DNA of 64,000 nucleotides from Tetragenococcus muriaticus DSM 15685 (GCF_000423785.1 NZ_AUIQ01000001.1:1-64000), one strand, 5' to 3'; numbered from the stretch's first letter, positions 15,396-26,742 are shown. Notes: generated by a model not told the origin, from the sequence alone. Program-made: numbers and translations.

Positions 15396-16499
15396 TTGGT
15401 CAGACCTTTGATGCCAGGTGGAACAATTGGTATTGTCGGTGGCGGACAGTTAGGTAAGATGATGGCGATCAGTGCGAAAAATATGGGATTTCATGTAGGA
15501 GTTTTAGATCCTGCAAGCGATTGTCTTACCGCGCAGCTAGCCGATTGGAACATTGTTGCTGATTGTGATGATGTACTTGCTTTAGAAACTTTAGCTAAGC
15601 GCAGTGATACGGTTACTTATGAAACCAGTAAGATTGGCGTTGAAAGTTTAAATGCTGTAATTGAGTTAGCAAATGTGCCTCAAGGAACCGATTTATTGGC
15701 AATTACGCAAGACCGTTTGATGGAAAAATCATTTTTAGAAACCAATAACATTGTCATTCCACCGTATGAAACAATTATTAGTCCTACAGATATTCAAGAT
15801 GCAGTGGATAGTATAGGGTTTCCTTGTGTGTTAAAAACCACTCGAGATAGCACACAACAATATACTCTAAATAGTATGTCCGACTTTGCGCCTTCAATGG
15901 GGTTACTTAGAGAAGGAACTTGTGTATTAGAAGCCTCGATTCCTTTTAAGAAAGAATTGTCTGTTCTAGTTGCGGGAAATGGCCTAGAATATACAACTTT
16001 TCCTGTAGTGGAAAATATTTACCGTGATGGTGTATTATTTGAAACAATTGCAACGGCAGATGTAGCTGTAGAAGTAAGTGAAGAGATTCAACGAATCGGC
16101 TATCAAATTGGGGAATCTTTGGGATTGCATGGTATTTTAGCCGTTGAAATACTTTTGACCGAAGCAGGAAGTCTTTACGTTACTAATTTAACGCCTAGAC
16201 CTCACAGTATAGGGAATTATTCGATTGATGTTTGTAATATAAGTCAATTTGATGCACATATACGTGGAATTTGTGGTTGGCCGCTAGGAGATGTCCAATT
16301 ATTTAGCCAAGCAGTAACGGTTAATATTTTGGGAGAAGCATTAAATACTAGTTTACGATTGATACTAGAAAAATCCAATTGGAATTTTTATTATTATGGT
16401 AAAAAAAGAATGGTGAATAATAGAAAAATGGGCCATATAACGATTCCAACATCTACGCCAGATTCAGTTTTAACAGAAATTGCCGCGACGAATTTATAG
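15396..16499 (+). CDS. purK: PurK-like protein with a degenerate active site
   Basis: Homologue of N5-carboxyaminoimidazole ribonucleotide synthetase (ATP-grasp, purine synthesis), about 367 residues with family-like length and order: TIGIVGGGQLGKMMA, LPQGT-type segment (VPQGTDLLAITQDR), ELSVLVAG, CNISQFDAHIRGICGWPLG and RKMGHITIP. The catalytic parts are not kept. The glycine loop GGYDGKGQ of real PurK is replaced by DSTQQ with a deletion; TYEFEN reads TYETSK; and VNELAPRPHNSGH reads VTNLTPRPHSIGN, losing the metal-binding Glu and Asn. There are no stops or frameshifts, so it is probably expressed as a pseudoenzyme. TTG 15396 has AGGGA just upstream; ATG 15411 is the alternative. purE is absent; purB follows 16 bases later. 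Confidence 0.8.
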   Translation: MVRPLMPGGTIGIVGGGQLGKMMAISAKNMGFHVGVLDPASDCLTAQLADWNIVADCDDVLALETLAKRSDTVTYETSKIGVESLNAVIELANVPQGTDLLAITQDRLMEKSFLETNNIVIPPYETIISPTDIQDAVDSIGFPCVLKTTRDSTQQYTLNSMSDFAPSMGLLREGTCVLEASIPFKKELSVLVAGNGLEYTTFPVVENIYRDGVLFETIATADVAVEVSEEIQRIGYQIGESLGLHGILAVEILLTEAGSLYVTNLTPRPHSIGNYSIDVCNISQFDAHIRGICGWPLGDVQLFSQAVTVNILGEALNTSLRLILEKSNWNFYYYGKKRMVNNRKMGHITIPTSTPDSVLTEIAATNL

Positions 16500-16515
16500 T
16501 TAAAAGGAGAAGAAA

Positions 16516-17814
16516 ATGTTAGCACGTTATACACGTAAAAATATGGGGAAAATTTGGTCGGATGAGAACCGGTATAATGCTTGGTTAGCTGTCGAAATTT
16601 TAGCTGATGAAGCCTGGGGCGAATTAGGAGAAATTCCGCAAGAAGATGTGGAAAAAATTAAGTCTAACGCTTCTTTCGATGTTGCTAGAATCCAAGAAAT
16701 TGAAGCGCAAACAAAGCATGATGTCGTTAGCTTTACTCGTGCTGTTTCTGAAACTTTAGGTGAAGAAAGTAAATGGATCCATTACGGGCTTACTTCTACT
16801 GATGTTGTTGATACAGCTTATGGTTATTTAATGAAACAAGCCAATGAAATTTTGCGCCAAGATCTAGCTAAATTTGCTGAAACTATTGGAAAAAAAGCCA
16901 AAGAACATAAATATACAGTTATGATGGGAAGAACTCATGGCGTCCATGCAGAACCAACAACGTTTGGGTTAAAACTTGCTTTATGGTATGCGGAAGTAAA
17001 ACGACAAATGGAACGATTTGAGCATGCTGCTAGTGGTGTAGAAGCGGGGAAAATCAGTGGTGCTGTAGGAACATTTGCAAACATTCCTCCTTTTGTTGAA
17101 CAGTATGTATGTGAAAAGTTAGGATTAAAAGCTCAAGATATTTCCACACAAATTTTACCGCGTGATTTGCATGCAGAATATATTGCTTCTATGGCATTGA
17201 TTGCAACAAGTATTGAAAAATTTGGGACAGAAATTCGAGGATTGCAAAAATCAGAGACACATGAAGTAGAGGAATATTTTGCTCAAGGACAGAAGGGGTC
17301 TTCTGCAATGCCTCATAAAAGAAATCCTATTGGTTCAGAAAATATGGCTGGTTTAGCGCGTGTTATGCGTGGTCATATGCTTACAGCCTATGAAGATGTT
17401 TCTTTGTGGCACGAAAGAGATATTTCGCATTCTTCTGCTGAACGAGTCATTATTCCGGATACGACCATTTTACTTGATTATATGTTACACAGGTTTACCA
17501 ATATTATAGAAAACCTCACAGTATTGCCGGAAAATATGCAAAAAAATATGGGAGCGACTTTTGGTTTAATTTACAGCCAACGTGTCTTGTTAAAATTAAT
17601 TGACAATGGGATGACACGAGAAGAAGCCTATGATTTAATTCAACCTAAAACCGCACAGGCTTGGGAAAAACATTTAGATTTTCGTTCCTTATTAGAAAAA
17701 GATCAAACAATTACCTCTATTTTGTCTACAGAAGAACTCGATGACGCTTTTGATTATCATTATCATTTAAAACATGTGGATGATATCTTTAGACGGGTAG
17801 GATTAGAAGACTAG
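16516..17814 (+). CDS. purB: Adenylosuccinate lyase
   Basis: Acts twice in purine synthesis, releasing fumarate from SAICAR and from adenylosuccinate. 432 residues, full length, almost entirely helical. Key parts: [20 protein letters not shown] at the start, [26 protein letters not shown] (catalytic His), and the fumarase/aspartase signature [11 protein letters not shown] near residue 262 (flexible catalytic Ser loop). AAGGAGAAG precedes ATG 16516. It follows the PurK-like gene and precedes an aldo/keto reductase by 10 bases, so all three are probably co-transcribed. Confidence 0.96.
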   Translation: MLARYTRKNMGKIWSDENRYNAWLAVEILADEAWGELGEIPQEDVEKIKSNASFDVARIQEIEAQTKHDVVSFTRAVSETLGEESKWIHYGLTSTDVVDTAYGYLMKQANEILRQDLAKFAETIGKKAKEHKYTVMMGRTHGVHAEPTTFGLKLALWYAEVKRQMERFEHAASGVEAGKISGAVGTFANIPPFVEQYVCEKLGLKAQDISTQILPRDLHAEYIASMALIATSIEKFGTEIRGLQKSETHEVEEYFAQGQKGSSAMPHKRNPIGSENMAGLARVMRGHMLTAYEDVSLWHERDISHSSAERVIIPDTTILLDYMLHRFTNIIENLTVLPENMQKNMGATFGLIYSQRVLLKLIDNGMTREEAYDLIQPKTAQAWEKHLDFRSLLEKDQTITSILSTEELDDAFDYHYHLKHVDDIFRRVGLED

Positions 17815-17824
17815 GAGGGAGAAA

Positions 17825-18739
17825 ATGAAGCAAGTAACTTTTGGGTCAACAAGTTTAAAGGTCTCAAGTATTGTTTTAGGTTGTATGCGCATGAATTCAG
17901 CTAATGATCCAGTAAAAGTATTGCAAACAGCAGTAGATAATGGCATCACTTTTTTCGATCATGCAGATATCTATGGCCAAGGTGAATGCGAAGAAATTTT
18001 TGCTAAAAGTTTAGCTAACACATCGATTAAGCGAGAAGACTTGTTTATCCAATCAAAATGCGGGATTGTCCCAGGAAAAATGTATGATTTTTCAAAAGAA
18101 CATATTATTGAATCGGTGAATGGCAGCTTAAAACGTCTACAAACGGAATATTTAGACAGCTTACTTTTACATCGACCGGACGCATTAACTGATCCAGAAG
18201 AAGTAGCAGCAGCTTTTGATGAATTAAAAACCCAAGGAAAAGTTCATCATTTCGGAGTAAGTAATCATAGCCCTTTACAAATTAAACTTTTACAAAGTGT
18301 TGTTAAACAACCATTAGAAGCTAACCAATTACAATTTGGACTTATGCATTCGGGAATGATAGATGAAGGGTTCAATGTGAATCGTAAAAAAGAATCCCTA
18401 AGTCAACAAAATGAAGGCATGTTGGATTTTTCCCGTTTGGAAAATATGACGATTCAAGCATGGTCTCCTTATCAAGTAAGTCTTATAAAGGAAGTATTTA
18501 TTAATAATGAACGTTTTCCTGAAATAAATCAAAAGTTAGTTGAATTAGCTGAAACATACCATACTACACCTACTGGCCTTGTTTCAGCATGGATTTTACG
18601 ACATCCAGCGAATATGCAAGTAATTGCTGGAACAATGAGCCCCCGAAGAATTGAAGAGATTGCTCAAGCTTCTGATATTCAATTGAGTAGAAAAGACTGG
18701 TATCAACTTTATTTAGCTGCTGGTAATCATTTGCCTTAA
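17825..18739 (+). CDS. Aldo/keto reductase, YdhF-like
   Basis: NADPH-dependent oxidoreductase with a TIM barrel, 304 residues. The catalytic tetrad is complete: Asp and Tyr in FFDHADIYGQGE near 46-51, Lys in IQSKCGI near 78, His in LLLHRPD near 112. Late motifs are VSNHSPLQ, IQAWSPYQ and VIAGTMSPRRIEEI (cofactor). The LLLHRPD and WSPY pattern fits the YdhF branch. The substrate is unknown. It is not closely similar to the reductase at 407. GGAGG lies just before ATG 17825, next to the purB stop; a terminator follows. Confidence 0.9.
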   Translation: MKQVTFGSTSLKVSSIVLGCMRMNSANDPVKVLQTAVDNGITFFDHADIYGQGECEEIFAKSLANTSIKREDLFIQSKCGIVPGKMYDFSKEHIIESVNGSLKRLQTEYLDSLLLHRPDALTDPEEVAAAFDELKTQGKVHHFGVSNHSPLQIKLLQSVVKQPLEANQLQFGLMHSGMIDEGFNVNRKKESLSQQNEGMLDFSRLENMTIQAWSPYQVSLIKEVFINNERFPEINQKLVELAETYHTTPTGLVSAWILRHPANMQVIAGTMSPRRIEEIAQASDIQLSRKDWYQLYLAAGNHLP

Positions 18740-18742
18740 AAA

Positions 18743-18785
18743 TAGACGATTGTTCGTGATAAGCGAATGATCGTCTACTTTCTTT
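18743..18785 (+). terminator. Terminator after the purB operon
   Basis: TAGACGAT (18743-18750) mirrors ATCGTCTA (18770-18777), with an additional TTCG/CGAA inner stem, then a T-rich tract. Confidence 0.8.
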
Positions 18786-18880
18786 ATATAGAATCAAGAC
18801 TTTAATTGCAAATAGAATATATTTACGTTAAGTTTATTAGAGGTTTGAAAAATAACGTGCGAAACGAGAGGATGTTCCCT

Positions 18881-19867
18881 ATGTTTGATATGCAAGTATT
18901 TGATTATGAAGACATTCAGCTGGTTCCTAATAAATGTATCGTAGATAGTCGTTCAGAGTGTGACACAAGTGTTACTTTAGGAAGTCATACATTTAAAATG
19001 CCAGTTGTTCCAGCGAATATGCAAACAATTGTTGATGAGTCTATTTCCGAATCTTTGGCAAAAAAAGGCTATTTTTACATTATGCACCGCTTTGATGAAC
19101 AGGCAAGAATTCCGTTTATCAAAAGAATGAAGAAAAAAGGCTTGATTACTTCAATTAGTGTAGGCGTAAAAGAGGAAGAATATACTTTTGTTGACGAATT
19201 AGCTAAAGAAAAACTTCTCCCAGACTATATCACGATTGATATTGCACATGGGCACTCTAATGCAGTGATCGCAATGATTCAATACATTAAAAAGAACTTG
19301 CCTAATACGTTTGTTATTGCTGGAAACGTGGGAACTCCCGAAGCTGTTCGAGAGTTAGAAAATGCGGGTGCTGATGCGACAAAAGTTGGAATTGGTCCTG
19401 GAAAAGTTTGTATTACAAAATTAAAAACAGGTTTTGGTACAGGTGGATGGCAATTAGCTGCTCTACATTGGTGTTCAAAGGCAGCTAGAAAACCAATTAT
19501 TGCTGATGGTGGCATTCGCACGCATGGCGATATTGCTAAATCTGTTCGTTTTGGTGCAACGATGGTTATGATTGGTTCTTTATTTGCAGGCCATGAGGAA
19601 TCTCCAGGTGAAACTAAGGTGGAAAATGGAACGGTCTATAAAGAATACTTTGGTTCTGCATCTGAATTTCAAAAAGGTGAAAAGAAAAACGTTGAAGGTA
19701 AGAAGATCTGGGTTGTTCATAAGGGTTCATTTCAAGATACTCTAGATGAAATGCAACAAGATTTACAGTCATCGATTTCTTATGCTGGAGGTAAAGATTT
19801 AGATTCCATTCGTACGGTTGATTATGCTATTGTAAAAAACTCTATTTTTAATGGAGACACAATTTAG
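18881..19867 (+). CDS. guaC: GMP reductase
   Basis: NADPH-dependent conversion of GMP to IMP and ammonia, returning guanine nucleotides to the adenine branch. 328 residues, the expected GuaC length, (beta/alpha)8 barrel of the IMPDH/GMPR family without CBS domains. The start [19 protein letters not shown] is typical. [20 protein letters not shown] near 180 contains the catalytic Cys, [19 protein letters not shown] binds phosphate, and [17 protein letters not shown] is the mobile flap. GAGAGG lies 9 bases before ATG 18881; the frame is open to 18806 but without a better start. Monocistronic. Confidence 0.93.
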   Translation: MFDMQVFDYEDIQLVPNKCIVDSRSECDTSVTLGSHTFKMPVVPANMQTIVDESISESLAKKGYFYIMHRFDEQARIPFIKRMKKKGLITSISVGVKEEEYTFVDELAKEKLLPDYITIDIAHGHSNAVIAMIQYIKKNLPNTFVIAGNVGTPEAVRELENAGADATKVGIGPGKVCITKLKTGFGTGGWQLAALHWCSKAARKPIIADGGIRTHGDIAKSVRFGATMVMIGSLFAGHEESPGETKVENGTVYKEYFGSASEFQKGEKKNVEGKKIWVVHKGSFQDTLDEMQQDLQSSISYAGGKDLDSIRTVDYAIVKNSIFNGDTI

Positions 19868-19913
19868 AATGGCTTGATTTTGCCTGGTCTGGTAAAATAA
19901 CGTTGAGGTGAAA

Positions 19914-21029
19914 ATGATGCCAATTAAAGTGATGTCCATATTTGGTACACGGCCAGAAGCAATTAAAATGGCACCGGTTGTTAACGCATTAAAAAATGAT
20001 GAACGGTTTGTAGCTAAAACAGTTATTACAGCTCAACATCGCGATATGTTAGATCAAGTATTGCCCATTTTTGATATTGTTCCTGATTATGATTCAAATA
20101 TTATGGCACAAGGTCAGACGTTAACGGATATTACAACGAAAGTTTTATTAGATTTACACCCCATTTTACAAAAAGAAAAACCAGACATGGTTCTTGTTCA
20201 TGGAGATACTACCACCACATTTGCGGCAGCTACGGCAGCTTTTTATCAACAAATAAGAATCGGTCATGTGGAGGCTGGTTTACGAACCTGGAATAAATAT
20301 TCGCCATTTCCTGAAGAAGCGAATAGACAAATGACAGATGTTTTAACGGATTTATTTTTTGCTCCTACTGTTCAAAGTAAACAAAATTTATTAGCAGAAA
20401 ATCATCCCCAAAATGCTGTTGTGGTAACAGGGAATACGGCTATTGATGCGATGAAGTTTACTGTAAAAAAAGATTACACTGCCGCTTCATTGGCGTCAAA
20501 TAAGCAGCGGCAATTAGTACTTACAATGCATCGACGAGAAAACTTAGGAGCGCCGATGACACAAGTTTTTTCTGCTTTAAGACGTATTGCTCAAGAGTTT
20601 TTGGATGTTACTATTGTTTTTCCTATGCATAAAAACCCTCAGGTACGTCAATTAGCTAAAGAAAAATTGTCAGATTTAGAAAATGTTCGCTTGGTTGAAC
20701 CTCTGGGTGTTATCGATTTCCATAATTTCATTGCGAATAGTTATTTAGTTTTAAGTGATTCTGGAGGCGTACAAGAAGAAGCTCCTTCCTTAGGTGTGCC
20801 TGTCCTTGTCTTGCGAAACACAACCGAACGTCCAGAAGGGGTCGAAGCAGGTACATTAAAGTTGGTTGGAACTCAAGAAGAAGATATCTATCAAGCAACA
20901 AAAGAGCTTCTGGTAAACCCGCAAAAATATGCGGCTATGGCGCAAGCTCAAAATCCTTATGGGGATGGCTTTGCCAGTGATTATATTTTAACAGCGATTG
21001 AGCAATACTTTTGTCAATATATCAGATAA
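19914..21029 (+). CDS. mnaA: UDP-N-acetylglucosamine 2-epimerase, non-hydrolysing
   Basis: Interconverts UDP-GlcNAc and UDP-ManNAc, supplying ManNAc for wall teichoic acid linkage units or surface polysaccharide. About 371 residues. SIFGTRPEAIKMAPV at the start, VHGDTTTTFAAATAAF, HVEAGLRT, TMHRRENLG and SDSGGVQEEAPSLGVPVLVLRNTTERPE (UDP-binding Glu) are all conserved. ATG 19914 and 19917 are both possible behind GAGGTG. It follows guaC by 46 bases with no terminator between, and no other teichoic acid gene is near. Confidence 0.93.
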   Translation: MMPIKVMSIFGTRPEAIKMAPVVNALKNDERFVAKTVITAQHRDMLDQVLPIFDIVPDYDSNIMAQGQTLTDITTKVLLDLHPILQKEKPDMVLVHGDTTTTFAAATAAFYQQIRIGHVEAGLRTWNKYSPFPEEANRQMTDVLTDLFFAPTVQSKQNLLAENHPQNAVVVTGNTAIDAMKFTVKKDYTAASLASNKQRQLVLTMHRRENLGAPMTQVFSALRRIAQEFLDVTIVFPMHKNPQVRQLAKEKLSDLENVRLVEPLGVIDFHNFIANSYLVLSDSGGVQEEAPSLGVPVLVLRNTTERPEGVEAGTLKLVGTQEEDIYQATKELLVNPQKYAAMAQAQNPYGDGFASDYILTAIEQYFCQYIR

Positions 21030-21135
21030 GAATCAGAAGATAAATCTACAATATGGTCCTGTGCTTATTTTATAAATTGATGAAAAAGTCAGTGATCTCT
21101 AGACGATTGTTTTATAACAACAAAAGAGTTAAATG

Positions 21136-21167
21136 AAAGATGAGAACTAGTGTCTCATCTTTTTTTA
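21136..21167 (+). terminator. Terminator after mnaA
   Basis: AAAGATGAGA (21136-21145) pairs with TCTCATCTTT, followed by a T-run. Confidence 0.88.
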
Positions 21168-21231
21168 TACAAAGAGAGTTTATTATTAAGGGCGTTTTTC
21201 ATTAGGGAGGTAAAGATTTAAAGGAATATAA

Positions 21232-21357
21232 AAACATAAACTGTTTCTTTTGTTTTTTTAACTGTACTATTTTTGTGATAAAAGCCACGAAGTTACTTCA
21301 CAAAGGCAAACGCTTCCTAGAATTAACAAAAATTAAAAAAAGTTTATGTTTCTTTTG
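21232..21357. repeat. Inverted and direct repeats in the pdh leader region
   Basis: AAACATAAACT (21232-21242) is the inverse of AGTTTATGTTT (21341-21351). GTTTCTTTTG occurs directly repeated at 21243-21252 and 21348-21357. They bracket about 100 bp and could form a long stem or mark paired binding sites. Confidence 0.55.
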
Positions 21358-21423
21358 CCTTGAAATAAGAATAAATGGATTTTCATAAAGAATGTGCTTG
21401 TATTTTTGTGATAAAAGTGATAA
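21273..21423. promoter_or_regulatory. Two copies of a TTGTGATAAAAG motif, Rex-operator-like
   Basis: TATTTTTGTGATAAAAG occurs twice, with TTGTGA at 21273-21278 and at 21406-21411 (133 bp apart). The first continues to TTGTGATAAAAGCCACGA, near the Rex consensus TTGTGA-N6-TCACAA, and TCACAA itself lies at 21298-21303. The second reads TTGTGA-TAAAAG-TGATAA, only half matching. Rex senses the NADH/NAD ratio, which would suit pyruvate dehydrogenase, but the match is imperfect. The rest of 21030-21526 shows no gene. Confidence 0.4.
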
Positions 21424-21449
21424 TTTTATAATTGAAGGTAGTTAAATTA

Positions 21450-21477
21450 GTAATACAGAATTTATTACTGTTATAAT
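21450..21477 (+). promoter_or_regulatory. pdh promoter with an overlapping inverted repeat
   Basis: TGTTATAAT (-10 at 21472-21477) is an extended -10 promoter. Directly upstream, AGTAATA and TATTACT form an inverted repeat (21450-21470) over the -35 region, where no consensus -35 box exists. This could be an operator. Confidence 0.55.
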
Positions 21478-21505
21478 AAACCACAATATATAATCAATCG
21501 ATTAA

Positions 21506-22633
<1,128 letters not shown>

Positions 22634-22635
22634 TC

Positions 22636-23613
22636 ATGGCACAAAAAACAATGATTCAAGCAATCACGGATGCCTTAGCTGTTGAATTGGAAAAAGACAA
22701 GGATGTCTTGGTGTTTGGTGAAGACGTTGGTAAAAACGGTGGGGTATTCCGTGCGACTGCTGATTTACAAGATAAATTCGGCGAAGAACAGGTCTTTGAT
22801 ACGCCGCTAGCCGAGTCTGGTATTATGGGTTTATCTTTTGGCTTAGCTTTAGAGGGCTTTCGTTCTGTGCCTGAAATTCAATTCTTCGGTTTTGTATTTG
22901 AAGCAATGGATGAAATTATAGGACAAATCGCGCGTACTCGTTATCGTATGGGGGGGACTCGTCATTTGCCAATTACATTACGCTCCCCATTTGGCGGTGG
23001 CGTTCACACCCCAGAATTACATTCTGATAGTTTAGAAGGTATTATTGCGCAAGCTCCAGGCATTCGTTTAGTTATCCCATCAAATCCTTATGATGCCAAA
23101 GGATTATTGATTTCTTCTATTAGAAGTAACGATCCAGTCGTTTTTTTGGAACATATGAAACTTTATCGTTCCTTCCGTGAAGAAGTTCCAGATGGGGAAT
23201 ATGAAGTTCCATTGGACAAAGCAGGAATTGCTAGAGAAGGTAAAGATATCACTGTTGTCGCTTATGGCGCAATGGTTCGCGAAGCTTTAAAGGCAGCTGA
23301 AAATTTGGAAAAAGAAAATATTAGTACAGAAATTATTGACTTACGTACTGTTTCTCCAGTTGATATGGAAACTATTATTGCGTCAGTTGAAAAGACTAAT
23401 CGTGTGATTATTGTGCAAGAGGCACAGAAACAAGCCGGTGTAGCCGCAAAGATTTCTTCTGATATTGCTGAAAAAGCAATCCTTTCATTAGAAGCACCCA
23501 TTGGACGTGTTTCTGCACCAGATACAGTTTATCCATTTGGTCAAGCAGAAGGAATTTGGTTGCCAAATGCAACAGACATTGAAGAAAAAGTTAAAGAAAT
23601 CATAAACTTCTAA
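22636..23613 (+). CDS. pdhB: Pyruvate dehydrogenase E1 component, beta subunit
   Basis: Second half of the E1 heterotetramer, 325 residues. [53 protein letters not shown] (Glu that activates thiamine diphosphate), [17 protein letters not shown] and the C-terminal domain [16 protein letters not shown] are all conserved. It starts two bases after the pdhA stop, so the two subunits are translationally linked. About 95 bases with a hairpin separate it from pdhC. Confidence 0.96.
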   Translation: MAQKTMIQAITDALAVELEKDKDVLVFGEDVGKNGGVFRATADLQDKFGEEQVFDTPLAESGIMGLSFGLALEGFRSVPEIQFFGFVFEAMDEIIGQIARTRYRMGGTRHLPITLRSPFGGGVHTPELHSDSLEGIIAQAPGIRLVIPSNPYDAKGLLISSIRSNDPVVFLEHMKLYRSFREEVPDGEYEVPLDKAGIAREGKDITVVAYGAMVREALKAAENLEKENISTEIIDLRTVSPVDMETIIASVEKTNRVIIVQEAQKQAGVAAKISSDIAEKAILSLEAPIGRVSAPDTVYPFGQAEGIWLPNATDIEEKVKEIINF

Positions 23614-23635
23614 CAGTAAAAAACAAGTACAATTT

Positions 23636-23673
23636 AAGAGATAAGAGTAAAGCCAATCTTTTTCTTATCTCTT
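23636..23673 (+). other. Stem-loop between pdhB and pdhC
   Basis: AAGAGATAAG (23636-23645) and CTTATCTCTT (23664-23673) form a 10-bp stem. No T-run follows it, so it is probably an RNA processing or stability element rather than a terminator, and pdhCD should still be read from the pdhA promoter. Confidence 0.6.
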
Positions 23674-23709
23674 AAAACGTGTGGAACTTTAAATAAAGGG
23701 GATATCAAA

Positions 23710-25317
23710 ATGGCATTTCAATTTAAATTACCAGATATCGGTGAAGGCATTGCAGAAGGTGAAATTGCTAAATGGATGGTAAAAGCAGGAGATACGATTA
23801 ACGAAGACGATACTTTACTTGAAGTCCAAAATGACAAGTCAGTAGAAGAGATTCCTTCACCAGTAACTGGAACAATTAAAAACATTTTAGTCGATGAAGG
23901 AGAAACAGCAGCTGTTGGAGATACATTAGTGGAAATTGATGCTGAAGGTTATGAAGATGACAGCTCAGCTGCGGAAGATAGCTCTTCAGAAGAAGCATCA
24001 ATATCTGAGGATGCTGATGCGCAAGGTTATTATGAATTCAAGTTACCTGACATTGGCGAAGGCATTGCAGAAGGTGAAATTGCTAAATGGATGGTAAAAG
24101 CAGGAGATACAATTAACGAAGACGATACTTTACTTGAAGTCCAAAATGACAAATCAGTAGAAGAGATCCCTTCACCAGTAACTGGAACGATTAAAAACAT
24201 TTTAGTCGATGAAGGTTCAGTAGCTAATGTGGGAGATACATTAGTCGAAATCGATGCACCTGGTCATAACAGTTCTAAACCAAGCTCACCAGCAGCTGAA
24301 GAAGAAAGCCAAGAAGAAGTTAGCACAGATACGACGGGCTCTGCAGGTGTAGTAACAGCCGCCGATCCTAATAAACGTGTATTAGCAATGCCATCTGTGC
24401 GTCAATTTGCTCGTAAAAATGATGTAGATATTACACAAGTAACAGCAACTGGTAAAGGTGGACGTGTAACTAAAGAAGATATTGAAGGTTTTATTTCTGG
24501 CGCTTCTAAAGAAACGACAACTCAACAAACTAGTGAAAAAGCTGAAGCAGCTCAAGTATCTCAACCGGAAGCAAAAGCTGCACCAGCTAAGCCATTTACT
24601 TCTAGCTTGTCCGACTTAGAAACACGAGAAAAAATGACGGCTACGCGCAAAGCTATCGCAAAATCAATGAGAAATAGTAAAGACACAGCGCCACATGTTA
24701 CTTTGCATGATGAAGTTGAAGTAACCAAACTTTGGGATCAACGTAAGAGATTTAAATCTGTTGCTCAAGAAAATGGCACAAAATTAACGTTCTTGCCATA
24801 TGTAGTTAAGGCTTTGACAGCTACAGTGAAGAAATTCCCTGTCTTAAATGCTTCTATTGATGACGAATCTCAAGAAATTGTATATAAACATTACTACAAT
24901 ATTGGGATCGCAACAGATACAGATCATGGTTTATATGTACCAAACATTAAAGAAGCTGATCGTAAAGGAATGTTTGCTATCGCAGACGAAATTAACGAAA
25001 AAGCTGGTCTTGCTCATGAAGGTAAGTTATCAGGGCAGGATATGCGTGATGGATCAGTTACAGTTAGTAACATTGGATCTGTAGGTGGTACTTGGTTCAC
25101 TCCGGTCATTAACTATCCTGAAGTAGCTATTTTAGGCGTGGGTACGATCAAGCAAGAGCCTATTGTAAATGACGAAGGAGAGATTGTCGTAGGTCGTATG
25201 ATGAAATTATCATTGAGCTTTGACCATCGTATTGTAGACGGAGCTACTGCCCAAACAGCGATGAACAATATTAAACGTCTGCTTAATGATCCAGAGTTAC
25301 TATTAATGGAAGGATGA
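23710..25317 (+). CDS. pdhC: Pyruvate dehydrogenase E2, dihydrolipoamide acetyltransferase, with two lipoyl domains
   Basis: Core of the PDH complex, moving acetyl groups from E1 to CoA. 535 residues. Lipoyl domain 1 covers about 2-80 and domain 2 about 108-185; each has the lipoylated Lys in [10 protein letters not shown], and the first 60 residues of the domains are identical. Acidic Ser/Glu/Ala linkers follow each. The E1/E3-binding domain (about 218-258) reads [21 protein letters not shown]. The catalytic domain from about 300 ends with [14 protein letters not shown] (HxxxDG active site). The near-identical DNA of the two lipoyl repeats points to recent duplication or gene conversion. Confidence 0.96.
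   Translation: MAFQFKLPDIGEGIAEGEIAKWMVKAGDTINEDDTLLEVQNDKSVEEIPSPVTGTIKNILVDEGETAAVGDTLVEIDAEGYEDDSSAAEDSSSEEASISEDADAQGYYEFKLPDIGEGIAEGEIAKWMVKAGDTINEDDTLLEVQNDKSVEEIPSPVTGTIKNILVDEGSVANVGDTLVEIDAPGHNSSKPSSPAAEEESQEEVSTDTTGSAGVVTAADPNKRVLAMPSVRQFARKNDVDITQVTATGKGGRVTKEDIEGFISGASKETTTQQTSEKAEAAQVSQPEAKAAPAKPFTSSLSDLETREKMTATRKAIAKSMRNSKDTAPHVTLHDEVEVTKLWDQRKRFKSVAQENGTKLTFLPYVVKALTATVKKFPVLNASIDDESQEIVYKHYYNIGIATDTDHGLYVPNIKEADRKGMFAIADEINEKAGLAHEGKLSGQDMRDGSVTVSNIGSVGGTWFTPVINYPEVAILGVGTIKQEPIVNDEGEIVVGRMMKLSLSFDHRIVDGATAQTAMNNIKRLLNDPELLLMEG
23743..24215 (+). repeat. Near-identical 158-bp repeats encoding the two lipoyl domains
   Basis: 23743-23900 and 24058-24215 differ by about four bases, all silent. 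The unit starts at the codons for EGIAEGE and ends at the codons for VDEG. The linkers between are not repeated. Confidence 0.92.
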
Positions 25318-25324
25318 TAGATAA

Positions 25325-26731
25325 ATGGTCGTTGGAGATTTTGCCATAGAGTTAGATACAGTTGTAGTTGGTTCAGGACCTGGTGGCTATGTTGCTGCTA
25401 TCCGTGCCAGCCAAAAGGGTCAAAAAGTTGCTATTATTGAAAGAGAAAATATCGGTGGGGTTTGTCTAAACGTAGGATGTATTCCTTCCAAAGCATTAAT
25501 TGCTGCAGGACATCATTATCAAGATGCTAAAAATTCAGAAGCTTTTGGTATAAAAACAGAGAATGCTACTTTAGATTTTACCAAAACACAAGAATGGAAA
25601 GAAAAACAAGTCGTAAATAAATTGACTTCTGGTGTAAAGGGACTTCTTAAGAAAAATAAAGTGGACGTTATCGAAGGGGACGCTTTCTTTGTTGATGAAA
25701 ATAGTTTACGTGTGATTCACCCTGACTCGGCCCAAACGTATACATTTAATCATGCTATTGTAGCTACTGGTTCTCGTCCTATCGAAATCCCAGGTTTTAA
25801 ATTTGGTGGTCGTGTCATAGACTCAACAGGTGGATTAGCTTTGGAAGAAGTTCCAGAAAAGTTAGTCATTATCGGTGGCGGTGTTATTGGAGCAGAATTA
25901 GGTAGTGCTTATGCTAATTTAGGAGCTGATGTGACCATCCTTGAAGGAACACCTCAAATTTTGCCTACTTATGAAAAAGATTTGGTACAGCTTGTTGAAA
26001 ATGACTTCAAGAAAAGAGACGTTAATATTATTACAAGCGCGATGGCCAAAGAAGCCGTTGACAATGGCGACAGCGTAACTGTTAACTATGAAGCTGATGG
26101 AAAACAAGAATCCATAACAGCAGATTATGTCATGGTTACTGTAGGTCGTCGTCCGAATACAGACGAAATGGGATTAGAACAAGCTGGTGTAGAAATTGGT
26201 GACCATGGTTTACTACAAGTAGATAATCAAGGACGAACAAATGTTAAAAGCATTTTTGCGATTGGAGATGTTGTCCCTGGTGCTGCTTTAGCTCACAAAG
26301 CAAGTTATGAAGCAAAAATTGCTGCTGAAGCTATTTCAGGTGAAAAAGTCGCAGTCGATTATAAAGCAATGCCGTCAGTTGCTTTTACTGACCCTGAAAT
26401 TGTGACAGTTGGTATGACAATTAATGAAGCTCGAGAAGCTGGTTTAGATGCAAAAGCTTATAAATTTCCTTTTGCCGGCAACGGTCGTGCCTTATCTTTA
26501 AATAAAACAGAAGGATTCATGCGCCTTGTAACTACTGTCGAAGATGACGTTGTTGTAGGAGCACAGATCGGTGGTGTTGGTGCGTCTGATATGGTTTCAG
26601 AGTTAGCGCTAGCGATTGAATCAGGAATGAATGCAGAAGACATTGCATTAACGATTCATCCTCATCCTTCTTTAGGTGAAATTACAATGGATGCTTCCGA
26701 ACTAGCTCTTGGGTTACCAATCCATGCTTAA
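25325..26731 (+). CDS. pdhD: Dihydrolipoamide dehydrogenase, E3 of the PDH complex
   Basis: Flavoenzyme that re-oxidises dihydrolipoamide and makes NADH. 468 residues. FAD-binding [17 protein letters not shown], redox-active disulfide [19 protein letters not shown]-binding [22 protein letters not shown], second FAD motif [18 protein letters not shown] and the dimer-interface catalytic HPHPSLGEI with His and Glu are all present. ATG 25325 lies 7 bases after the pdhC stop, with AAGGATGATAG as a modest ribosome binding site. Last gene of the operon. Confidence 0.96.
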   Translation: MVVGDFAIELDTVVVGSGPGGYVAAIRASQKGQKVAIIERENIGGVCLNVGCIPSKALIAAGHHYQDAKNSEAFGIKTENATLDFTKTQEWKEKQVVNKLTSGVKGLLKKNKVDVIEGDAFFVDENSLRVIHPDSAQTYTFNHAIVATGSRPIEIPGFKFGGRVIDSTGGLALEEVPEKLVIIGGGVIGAELGSAYANLGADVTILEGTPQILPTYEKDLVQLVENDFKKRDVNIITSAMAKEAVDNGDSVTVNYEADGKQESITADYVMVTVGRRPNTDEMGLEQAGVEIGDHGLLQVDNQGRTNVKSIFAIGDVVPGAALAHKASYEAKIAAEAISGEKVAVDYKAMPSVAFTDPEIVTVGMTINEAREAGLDAKAYKFPFAGNGRALSLNKTEGFMRLVTTVEDDVVVGAQIGGVGASDMVSELALAIESGMNAEDIALTIHPHPSLGEITMDASELALGLPIHA

Positions 26732-26742
26732 ATGATGAAGTG

